A DNA stretch of 64,000 nt. It comes from Mariniblastus sp. (GTDB taxonomy: Bacteria > Planctomycetota > Planctomycetia > Pirellulales > Pirellulaceae). Under the pieces are notes generated by a model, which worked only from the letters and a program-made list of their open reading frames with translations, searched no databases and was not told the DNA's origin. The stretch covers positions 62,001-126,000 of the forward strand of contig JAKVBG010000008.1 of the NCBI GenBank assembly GCA_022447605.1, in the 5' to 3' direction. A program made the translations under genes and the position numbers. Positions 48,745 to 58,866 of this stretch are shown here, piece by piece (position 1 is the stretch's first letter; each line of letters begins with the position of its first letter).

Positions 48745-49824
48745 ATGAATTTCGTTCAATCAGATTCGACTTTTTTGATCCCGCTGTCCCATCCCAGTGG
48801 GGCGCCTGGAATATTGCCCGAATTTGTGGCGGATCAAAGCAACCCTACGCTCAGATATTTCCTCGACCCGGTTAACTTGCGTTGTAGTGATTGGCCGCTC
48901 GTTCTTTTTGGGCCAACCGGCACTGGAAAAACCGGGCTGGCCCACTCGCTGGTTAAGCCGGACGTGATGCTGGATGCTGGAAAGCCGATTTACCAAACGG
49001 CCGTTGAGTTTTCGCGGCTTTTTCAATCAGCGGTCGATACAGATTCTACCCAGGAGTTTCGGCGGCGATATCAGAAAGCCAGCCTGGTCGTGCTGGACGA
49101 TCTGCACGAATTTTGCCGTTTTCCCATGGCCCAACAAGAGATGGTTTATGTCCTGGACCAATTGCAGCAAACGGGTTCTCCCCTGGTAGTCACATCGAAT
49201 CAGCCTGTGCAGTTGATTGATGGTTTGTTGCCACAGCTGGTATCGCGCCTGTTGAATGGGCTATGCGTAGAGCTAAAGCCCCCAGGGCCGGATGCTCGTC
49301 GCCTCATCGTGGGTCGCTTGGCGAGTCTCCACGGCGTAGATCTCGCTTCAGGGTCGGCTGAAGTTCTGGTTGACCGTCTTCCCTTGACGTTCCCAAAAAT
49401 CAACCAATTTTTCATTCAGTACCTGGCTGGCCGGAAAGAATCCAGGAGTATCCCTATCAGCCGAGAAGATTTATTGGCTTATTTTAACCAGTTAAATGCC
49501 ACCGATCAGGAGAAGTTTGTTGATCTGATTATTCGATCGGTAGCTACTGAGTTTAAGTTATCTCCTGCCGATATCAGGGGGTCTTCTCGCAAACAAACCA
49601 CTGCGTTAGCCAGGGCGATTTCGATCTATCTACATCGCACATTGTTATTGATGAGCTTCGCTAAAATTGGTTCCTATTATGGCGGTCGGGATCATTCAAC
49701 GGTAATGCACGCTTACAGGAAAATATTGGACCTTTTGGGTGATGAACGGAATGATAATTTACCCCGAGCTCGAACACTAAAGCTGGAGTCACAGCTGCAT
49801 GAAGTGCTGGCTGTAAATATTTGA
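48745..49824 (+). CDS. dnaA: Chromosomal replication initiator DnaA (short form lacking domains I-II)
   Basis: 359 residues; usual DnaA has 440-470. Only ~55 residues precede Walker A GPTGTGKT, so the DnaB-binding domain I and linker II are missing. Walker B is LVVLDDLHEF, sensor 1 VVTSNQP and box VII keeps an Arg in LVSRLLNGL. At the sensor 2 site NVRELEG is replaced by FPKINQF, so the usual Arg becomes Lys. Domain IV is clear: IGSYYGGRDHSTVMHAYRKI with the DNA-binding signature. Start ATG 48745 follows GGCGG. dnaN, dciA and gyrB follow, so it is the initiator by context. Confidence 0.9.
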   Translation: MNFVQSDSTFLIPLSHPSGAPGILPEFVADQSNPTLRYFLDPVNLRCSDWPLVLFGPTGTGKTGLAHSLVKPDVMLDAGKPIYQTAVEFSRLFQSAVDTDSTQEFRRRYQKASLVVLDDLHEFCRFPMAQQEMVYVLDQLQQTGSPLVVTSNQPVQLIDGLLPQLVSRLLNGLCVELKPPGPDARRLIVGRLASLHGVDLASGSAEVLVDRLPLTFPKINQFFIQYLAGRKESRSIPISREDLLAYFNQLNATDQEKFVDLIIRSVATEFKLSPADIRGSSRKQTTALARAISIYLHRTLLLMSFAKIGSYYGGRDHSTVMHAYRKILDLLGDERNDNLPRARTLKLESQLHEVLAVNI

Positions 49825-50091
49825 AAACATGTAGAGAGATGGTTGGTTGATGTTGATGTTTTTTAATTTAGTGACTGCGTGTGGTGTGATTCTGATTTAT
49901 TGACAAATAAACGTACTCATCGTTGACTCACCACCAACACCCAATCGACAGGTTTTCCATAGTGTTGTGTTTTTAAAAACTCGTTTACTGTAAATGGTTT
50001 AAGTCTTGGTTTTGAGTTTATGAACAGTTTGTGTTGGTGGTTTAATAATAATACTGAAAAGAAAATCTTAAGCAGTGAATAGGTACTGATT
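49825..50091. other. AT-rich dnaA-dnaN spacer, candidate origin of replication
   Basis: 267 nt, noticeably AT-rich compared with the flanking genome, with T-runs and short repeats. A 9-mer TTTTCCATA at 49953-49961 differs by one base from the DnaA-box form TTTTCCACA. At 50091 TGTGAAAAT is also close to a reverse box. I see no cluster of perfect boxes. Position between dnaA and dnaN is a classical place for oriC. Confidence 0.5.
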
Positions 50092-51210
50092 GTGAAAATT
50101 AAAATTAATCGAGAATCCTTTCAAAGGGTCTTCCAGATCGCGTCGGCCGTAGCTCCCACGCGTAGCCCAAAAGCAATTTTACAGAATGTCAAACTTCACG
50201 TGACGGATACAGAGACAATCCTGACGGCTACAGATGTAGAGATCGGTGTCCGCTTGAATGTGATGGATGTCTCGGTCGAAGCACCCGGCAGTGCCGTGAT
50301 ACCCGTTAATCGGTTGAGTATGATTTTGCGAGAATCGAGTGATGAGTCCCTGGTTATCGAGGCAGACTCAGAAGGTACTTTGATTACGGGAAATAATAGC
50401 CGGTTTGAGTTGTCCGCACAGAATCCAGATGAGTTTCCCGAGGTGGCAGGTTTTGTAGAAACCGACTATTTCGAGGTAGCTTCGGGTGTGTTAAAGGAAA
50501 TGATTCATCGAACTCTGTTTGCAACAGATGCTGAGAGTAGTCGTTATGCGTTGGGCGGTATTCTTCTGGAAATGACAGACGATACGATGATCGCGGTGGG
50601 AACAGATGGTCGACGACTTGCGAAAATGGAGGGAGCCATAACCAAGGTGGGTAATCCGTTGGTTGATGGAACAGCCACGATTGTTCCTTCCAGGGCGATG
50701 CAGCTGATGGAGAGAATCCTCCCCGATGGAGAGGTGATGGTCCAGTTAGCACCCCGGTCAAATGATCTTCTGCTGAAGGACCCGAATGGAGTATTTTACA
50801 CGCGACTTGTCGAAGGTCGATTTCCGAAGTGGAGGGATGTTTTGCCGAAGCGACAGGAATCTAACCGCATCGATATTCCTGTCGGCCCTATGTATACCGC
50901 TTTAAAACAGGCTGCGATCGTCTCGAATGAAGAAAGCCGAGGGGTCGATTTTACTTTCTCTAAAGGTTCTTTGGTGCTGAGCACTAACACGGCGGAGGTT
51001 GGCCAATCGAGGGTAGAGATGCCTGTACCATTTGACGAAGGAGAATTAACGATCACTTTGGATCATCGATATGTCGCAGATTTTCTTAAGGCACTGCAGC
51101 CGGATAAGACATTTACGATGGATATAGAAAACGGTGAACAGGCTGCCTATTGTGTTACCGACGACAATTATGGTTATGTCATTATGCCATTAAGTAAGGA
51201 TCGACGATAA
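50092..51210 (+). CDS. dnaN: DNA polymerase III beta sliding clamp
   Basis: 372 residues forming the three clamp domains; the start is GTG at 50092 (MKIKINRESFQRVFQIAS). Landmarks are LTATDVEIGVRL, TDGRRLAKMEG, EGRFPKW and the C-terminal VIMPLSKDRR where family members have PMRL-type ends. It tethers polymerase to DNA and is the binding platform for repair and regulatory partners. AGGT lies a short way upstream. dciA begins 30 nt later. Codon use is more AT-rich than in most genes of the window. Confidence 0.96.
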   Translation: MKIKINRESFQRVFQIASAVAPTRSPKAILQNVKLHVTDTETILTATDVEIGVRLNVMDVSVEAPGSAVIPVNRLSMILRESSDESLVIEADSEGTLITGNNSRFELSAQNPDEFPEVAGFVETDYFEVASGVLKEMIHRTLFATDAESSRYALGGILLEMTDDTMIAVGTDGRRLAKMEGAITKVGNPLVDGTATIVPSRAMQLMERILPDGEVMVQLAPRSNDLLLKDPNGVFYTRLVEGRFPKWRDVLPKRQESNRIDIPVGPMYTALKQAAIVSNEESRGVDFTFSKGSLVLSTNTAEVGQSRVEMPVPFDEGELTITLDHRYVADFLKALQPDKTFTMDIENGEQAAYCVTDDNYGYVIMPLSKDRR

Positions 51211-51239
51211 CTCGTCGAATCAAAAAACAGGTTTGGCAA

Positions 51240-51614
51240 ATGAAACCAGATGACGATTACAGCGAACTCGATTTTGAGAATGCAAAGGACCAGGTAGAAC
51301 GAAGGCGGGTTTACCGAAGGCGACTTAAAACAGCATCGGGTGTCATGGGCCAGGTAATGGCTCATCGCGGAATTGCTCAACAGCAGGCTACCAGTGAACT
51401 TTCAGAGACATGGTCGCAAATAGTGGGCGTATCATTTGCCGGCCACACTCGACTGGGAAGTTTAAAGAGGGGTGTTCTTGAAATCCATGTTGCCAACTCA
51501 ATGATTTCCCAGCAATTAAGTTTCAAGAAGCAGAAGATATTGCAACAACTACAGGAACAGTTGCCCAATAACAAAATACGCGACATGCGTTTTCGAATAG
51601 GAAGTACTGGTTGA
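51240..51614 (+). CDS. dciA: DUF721 / DciA-like protein (replicative helicase operator)
   Basis: 124 residues. The conserved DUF721 core covers about 35-105: LSETWSQIVGVSFAGHTRLGSLKRG and LEIHVANSMISQQLSFKKQKILQQLQEQ. DciA helps load or operate the replicative helicase DnaB in bacteria lacking DnaC/DnaI. Its place between dnaN and gyrB agrees with that role, although in many bacteria recF sits here. It is followed by gyrB after 3 nt. Confidence 0.85.
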   Translation: MKPDDDYSELDFENAKDQVERRRVYRRRLKTASGVMGQVMAHRGIAQQQATSELSETWSQIVGVSFAGHTRLGSLKRGVLEIHVANSMISQQLSFKKQKILQQLQEQLPNNKIRDMRFRIGSTG

Positions 51615-54071
<2,457 letters not shown>

Positions 54072-54093
54072 CAGGGCGGACCGCCAAAACCGA

Positions 54094-54132
54094 TATTTTC
54101 GTTACTGCTTGACACAGGACTTAACGAAAATA
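54094..54132. promoter_or_regulatory. 11-bp perfect inverted repeat downstream of gyrB
   Basis: TATTTTCGTTA (54094-54104) and TAACGAAAATA (54122-54132) enclose 17 nt that contain TTGACA. It lies just before AGGAGG (54132-54137). It could be a hairpin or regulator site. Not a typical terminator because no T-run follows. Confidence 0.4.
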
Positions 54133-54235
54133 GGAGGCAGTGCGAAAGACCTGCAATCCTGCCGCCCGACAGCCGAAACCAAGAATGGGGTTGTTCGCTG
54201 TTCCAGTCATCTTAAAGCAGGGCCACGCTTGGACC

Positions 54236-54904
54236 ATGAAACAGGCTTGTTATTTCACCTTTCTGCTGCCGCTGCTGCTCGGATTGCCGGCAGAAGCGCA
54301 AAGACTGTCGGTCCAGGAATCGGCGCAGGCCGGAGAACAGGCGACGCTGCAGGGCAGGGTGGTGGAAGTCAAGAAGTATTCGTTTGTCGTAGCTGCCAGT
54401 GACGGCGCCCACACCGTCAAGTTGGACAAGGGCGTCAGGCTGGAGTTGAGGCTGCACAAACCCCAATATCAGCCCGGCGCCAACAAGCTGCTGGTGTTGT
54501 TGCCAGGCACGGAAAACAGCCCGAACCGGACGGAATTCACGCTCCCGGATACCCTTTTCCTGAAGGTCCAGTTTACCCACCAACACCAGATGAAACGGAT
54601 CATGTCGGCCAACCCGAAGCGGCTCAATAACTACCAGCTGTCACCCTTCCCGTTTCCGCCTGCCGCCCAGGAACCGGTGATTACCGGGCAGTTGATCGTC
54701 GACGAAGACCAATCGAGCTATCTCCTGCAAACTCCCGATGCGGCCCAGCATGAAATTGTGTTGGGCCACCAGAACGCATCGATGGGGGGGTTCAGCATCC
54801 AGGACCTGAAGCCATTGACAACCCGCATCAAGGTCGAGGGGGTAAAAGACGGGGACGGATTCCTGGCGACCCGGGCAATGTTCTGGCCGGTCGAACGCAA
54901 CTGA
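54236..54904 (+). CDS. Secreted protein of unknown function
   Basis: 222 residues with a Sec signal (YFTFLLPLLLGLPAEAQ). The mature part is beta-rich: a first domain around GRVVEVKKYSFVVAASDGAHTV and a second around ITGQLIVDEDQSSYLLQTPD. No family recognised. The ATG at 54236 matches the signal peptide. A GTG at 54140 stands right after AGGAGG but is only 2 nt from it and would bury the signal peptide. Confidence 0.65.
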   Translation: MKQACYFTFLLPLLLGLPAEAQRLSVQESAQAGEQATLQGRVVEVKKYSFVVAASDGAHTVKLDKGVRLELRLHKPQYQPGANKLLVLLPGTENSPNRTEFTLPDTLFLKVQFTHQHQMKRIMSANPKRLNNYQLSPFPFPPAAQEPVITGQLIVDEDQSSYLLQTPDAAQHEIVLGHQNASMGGFSIQDLKPLTTRIKVEGVKDGDGFLATRAMFWPVERN

Positions 54905-54996
54905 CAGTCCCGGGCCTGGCCGGTCCGCGATTTCCTGGGGCAGTGCGGCGGCGCGCCCCGATGTTGTGAATGCCCGCCGGCCGATAGACTGGGGCC

Positions 54997-55764
54997 ATGA
55001 AAATGATCTCCCTCCAGTCCGGCAGCAATGGCAACTGTTTCTATGTAGAAACGGGCGGGGTAAAACTACTGTTCGATGCGGGGATCAGCGGCCGAGCGGC
55101 CGAGCAACGACTCGAGCAGCAGGGCCGGAACATCCGCGATGTGGATGCGCTGTTTGTAACCCACGACCATTCCGACCACAGCCGTTCGGTGGGTATTTTC
55201 CAGAGAAAATTCGGCATGCCGGTCTACATGACCCGCAAGACCCTGGCGGCCATTGAGCGGTACGGAAAGGTAGGGCGGCTCGACCAAGTCCACTTCTTTC
55301 AGGCCGGTGATGTGTGTTCGATCGGAACGGTCCAGGTTCACTCGATCCCCACGCCACATGACAGTGCCGATGGTGTCGTGTTTGTCGTGGATGACGGAAA
55401 GCACCGGGCCGGCATCCTGACCGACCTGGGACATGTATTTGATGGCCTGAAAGAAGTCCTGAAAACGCTCAATGGCGTGATCATCGAAAGCAACTACGAT
55501 GAAGCGATGCTCGATTCGGGGCCTTATCCTTATCATCTCAAGCAGCGTATCCGTGGCAGCGGCGGCCACATCTCAAACCGAGAGGCGGCCGAGCTGTTGC
55601 GTGAATGTGCGGGCGACCGACTGAAGTGGGCCTGCCTGTGTCACTTGTCGGACCAGAACAACTGCCCGGAAACGGCACTGCAAACCCATCGAGCCTCGGT
55701 GAATGACACGCTCCAGCTGTATGTGGCCCGGCGCGATCGATGTACCGAATGGATGACGCTCTAA
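54997..55764 (+). CDS. YycJ/WalJ-like MBL-fold metallohydrolase
   Basis: 255 residues. It has the metallo-beta-lactamase metal motif THDHSDH (55-61), the N-terminal SLQSGSNGNCFYVE, and TPHDSADGVVFVVDDG and HLSDQNN further on, as in YycJ/WalJ proteins, which act as nucleases or phosphodiesterases near the WalRK system in Firmicutes. No two-component system is next to it. Cytoplasmic. Its substrate here is not known. Confidence 0.85.
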   Translation: MKMISLQSGSNGNCFYVETGGVKLLFDAGISGRAAEQRLEQQGRNIRDVDALFVTHDHSDHSRSVGIFQRKFGMPVYMTRKTLAAIERYGKVGRLDQVHFFQAGDVCSIGTVQVHSIPTPHDSADGVVFVVDDGKHRAGILTDLGHVFDGLKEVLKTLNGVIIESNYDEAMLDSGPYPYHLKQRIRGSGGHISNREAAELLRECAGDRLKWACLCHLSDQNNCPETALQTHRASVNDTLQLYVARRDRCTEWMTL

Positions 55765-55791
55765 GTCTGGTGAGGTGCGGACAAAAAAACA

Positions 55792-55825
55792 GCCCGACTC
55801 GGCGGATGATCAAGCCGGGTCGGGC
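55792..55825 (-). terminator. Rho-independent terminator for the J-like membrane protein gene
   Basis: 12-bp stem GCCCGACTCGGC (55792-55803) with GCCGGGTCGGGC (55814-55825), containing one G-U pair, and a 10-nt loop. The A-run at 55783-55789 reads as a T-run on the minus strand, so it serves the gene ending at 56044. It might also act on the MBL hydrolase transcript from the other side. Confidence 0.8.
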
Positions 55826-56043
55826 CAAGAATAACGCTGGTTTTGGTTGCAGGGAGAGGTGCGGGTGGAAGCGGCACAGGCAGCAGTCTACGCGAGTTTC
55901 GCAAGAGGACGGAACCCCGACAGGCCGATTCAGCGCGCCAATCGATGCAAAAAGAGAAAGAACCACCAGCTTTGTGAGCTGCTTCACGAACCGATCGCTT
56001 TCCCCACAAGATGGGTCGGACAGGTCTGCGGCGTCCGGACTGT

Positions 56044-58611
56044 TTAAGGGTCGATCACTTCGCCCCAGCCGTCGGCGAGCAGCTGACCGTTTTCCAGCGA
56101 ATATTGCAACAGCTCAATCCGCCGGTCCCGCATCAGTCGCAAGTAGACTCGGGAGTTGGTATCGGCCGGCTCGATCTGATAGGTGTCCCCCGTCTTGCTG
56201 AGGTTGGCATTGCGCCGTCTGGTGCGACGGGAACTTCCGACAACTGGCAGTTCGTATTCAAACAGAGAGCCCCGGAAGCTGGCTGTTTGAAAGACGACTT
56301 TATCCCGGGTTCCAAACCGCCACTCCTGGGACTGCACAAAAACCTCATCGTCCCGGTAGGCATCAAAGAACGCCAGCCACGGTTGCAGCTCGATTTGGCG
56401 CCGCAGCGCTTTTTGCCGATCGAGACCGGAGGCGCTGTCCTTGGCGATTGAATACCAGTGATGGGCCCGAACCAACAAGGCGCGGGCCATTGTTCCCTTG
56501 TTGTTTTGCCCAGCTTCGTACCACCCGTCGGCCAGCGAGAACAGCTCTTCCAGCTGGTCCGCCCCCGCCTGGCCAGCAGACATCTCCTGATCTTGCTTGG
56601 CCAGCCGCTCCAGCTTGGAGCTCCCGCAACGGGCCAGGCTTGCCAGCCCTTGATCCCAATCGTTCTTGACGAAGCAGAGCCAACGAGCGGCTGAGAAATG
56701 GTCCTTGCTGTTGTCTGGGTCCTGCTTCAGCTCTTGCAGCGCCTCGACCCCAACTTCATACCATTCGACCATTTCGCGCAATTGTTTCTGGTAATCCTCA
56801 AACATCCGGAGCTGGTTTTCCACGCCCAGCTTTTTGGCCGCCTTGATCCCATCGGCCGAGAATTGCAAAGCCGTGTCCAGTTGCTCCTGTTGCACGGCCC
56901 GGTTGACCGCCTCGAACAGCCCGCTGGTAATCGTCCCGTATTGCAACGGTGTGTTGGCATTTTTCTGGGCCGCCTTCATTTGGTCGATCAGCGGCTCCCA
57001 GAACTCGACCTCAAAGTCATTGTCGATTTCCGACAAGGCGGCAAACACGACCTCGCCGTCTCCTATGCGGACCCCCAGCTGGCCGGCCTCGTCCAGCAGC
57101 GCATACTGCATCGCGTCGGTTTGCGCTGCCAGCGCGTCGCCCAACAGCTTGTGGGCCAGCGCCTGTTGTTGCAAGAAGCGGCCGCTGGCAAAGTCGCTTT
57201 CGTAAAGCTCCAGAATCGTTTTGCGGGCATCGCGCACGCTCTCTTTGTCCGGCAGGGCCGACTTGCTGCCCCCGCCGTTCAGCACGACCCCGGTCCCGAC
57301 CAGGAGTTCGGGTGGAACGGTCAGGTCGGCATGGAAATAGTCATATTGCTGGAAAAGATCGATTAGCTCTGTAGAGTCTGGCGACTCGTGACGGGCTAGC
57401 GCGATGGCCAGGTCCCGGTCCATCGACGCGGCGTCGGTCGTAAACCGCTGGATAACCGGCGGTTGATCGTCTCCCGCTTCGGGCGACCACTCCAGTTCGA
57501 GTGAACGATCGGAAACGGCTGTCACTTTGACACTCCGATCGTTGAAAGCGAGAGAATCGCCCGCCTGGAGGCCGCTTGCGGCGCGACCGACCAGTTGCCA
57601 GAAAGTCGCCATTTGCTCAAGCACCGACTCGACTTCGATCGGTTGCGAAAGTTCATCGGCAAATGGCGCTACCTTGGGGTAAAACTGTTTGACCAGATCG
57701 TATTTCCGCTTGGCCAGCCCGACGTAGATCGGCTGGAATCGACGATCGGCAGCGCTGGCTGGTTCAGAGATAAAACTGGGCAGCTCCGGCAGACGATCGT
57801 CCGCCTCCCATGGTGCAATGGCGGCCGGTGCAACTGGCGTTTGCATCTGCTTCTGCGCATCCATCGGCGCTGTGTCTGGCCCTTTGTCTGGCGGATTGTC
57901 CGTTGCGGATGCGGAGGGATTTTCCGGTCGTTGATCGCTGGGTTTTTCTGTCGGCTCTTTGGCCGGCTCTTCCACCGCTCTATCAGGCGGGGGGGCCGCC
58001 CCGCTTGCCTGGGGCTCGGTAGCGGGTGACTCTTCTGGCGGCGTTTGTCTGGCTTCTCCATTCCCTTCGGGCCTGCCATCTGCCTGGTCGACCGCACCGG
58101 TGGTTGGCGCGTCATCAGCAACAGGCAGGCTCGCCTGTTGCGAGCCACCGGAGAGCCAGTTGGAGCTGATCAGGAAATAGGCCACGACCACTGCGGTCAG
58201 CCCCCCTCCTGCCCAGCCCACCAAGTCGAACCAGAAGGGACGCGACTTCCCTGCCCACGAGCGACGGCTGGAGCCACCAATGATTTTGGCAGCAACCACC
58301 GGGCGGTCTGCCGGGCTGCCGGTTTCATTGATCGGACCGGCTCTCAGCTGCTGATCGTACTCAGCCCGACGCTCGTCATCCAACAGACACCGCCTGGCAA
58401 CAGCCAGCTCATTGAGAAGCGACTGGGAAATGTCCGCATTGGGGCCCGTCTGAAACGTGCGGACATGGGACATTTGTCGGTCTGCGGCACCGTCAATGAC
58501 CTCCGGGTCCGACTCATACAGATCCAGCCCCAACAACCGATAGTGGTTGGGTGGTCGCTCCGGGTCGCGGATGCCCAACCACTTCAGATACGGATCAAAC
58601 GATTCAGACAT
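56044..58611 (-). CDS. Planctomycete membrane protein with J-domain-like N-terminus
   Basis: 855 residues. The N-terminal ~95 residues (DPYLKWLGIRDPERPPNHYRLLG to RRAEYDQQLRAG) resemble a J domain in layout but lack the HPD tripeptide; this form is common in planctomycetes. A transmembrane segment is at about 130-150 (FDLVGWAGGGLTAVVVAYFLI). A Pro/Glu/Thr-rich linker of ~120 residues follows, then a long helical region with possible repeats and a beta-rich end (WRFGTRDKVVFQTASFRGS). Function unknown; topology suggests the large C-terminal part is extracytoplasmic. A terminator follows at 55792. Confidence 0.75.
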   Translation of the reverse strand: MSESFDPYLKWLGIRDPERPPNHYRLLGLDLYESDPEVIDGAADRQMSHVRTFQTGPNADISQSLLNELAVARRCLLDDERRAEYDQQLRAGPINETGSPADRPVVAAKIIGGSSRRSWAGKSRPFWFDLVGWAGGGLTAVVVAYFLISSNWLSGGSQQASLPVADDAPTTGAVDQADGRPEGNGEARQTPPEESPATEPQASGAAPPPDRAVEEPAKEPTEKPSDQRPENPSASATDNPPDKGPDTAPMDAQKQMQTPVAPAAIAPWEADDRLPELPSFISEPASAADRRFQPIYVGLAKRKYDLVKQFYPKVAPFADELSQPIEVESVLEQMATFWQLVGRAASGLQAGDSLAFNDRSVKVTAVSDRSLELEWSPEAGDDQPPVIQRFTTDAASMDRDLAIALARHESPDSTELIDLFQQYDYFHADLTVPPELLVGTGVVLNGGGSKSALPDKESVRDARKTILELYESDFASGRFLQQQALAHKLLGDALAAQTDAMQYALLDEAGQLGVRIGDGEVVFAALSEIDNDFEVEFWEPLIDQMKAAQKNANTPLQYGTITSGLFEAVNRAVQQEQLDTALQFSADGIKAAKKLGVENQLRMFEDYQKQLREMVEWYEVGVEALQELKQDPDNSKDHFSAARWLCFVKNDWDQGLASLARCGSSKLERLAKQDQEMSAGQAGADQLEELFSLADGWYEAGQNNKGTMARALLVRAHHWYSIAKDSASGLDRQKALRRQIELQPWLAFFDAYRDDEVFVQSQEWRFGTRDKVVFQTASFRGSLFEYELPVVGSSRRTRRRNANLSKTGDTYQIEPADTNSRVYLRLMRDRRIELLQYSLENGQLLADGWGEVIDP

Positions 58612-58866
58612 AGGGAATTCAACCTAAACGGAAGGCCAAGCGTAAGACGAAACGGAAGGCGACTCAGCCGCGGGCCATTCCTATGACATTGTATTCATTT
58701 CGTGTTTTGGTTCAAAACCGGTTCCGCCTTATTCCTGGGGAAATCAGGGCCGATGAAAAGGGATTCGGCCCACAAACGACGGCCGGCAAAGGATGACAAT
58801 AGCCCGTATTTAAATTAAGTTCATAAGAACCAAACCGGCACTCAGCCCCCTACGAGGAACCCGTCG

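Noticed and set aside
54140-54235. Earlier GTG start for the secreted protein after gyrB
   Set aside because: The AGGAGG site is only 2 nt from the GTG, and the added 32 residues would precede a clear signal peptide.
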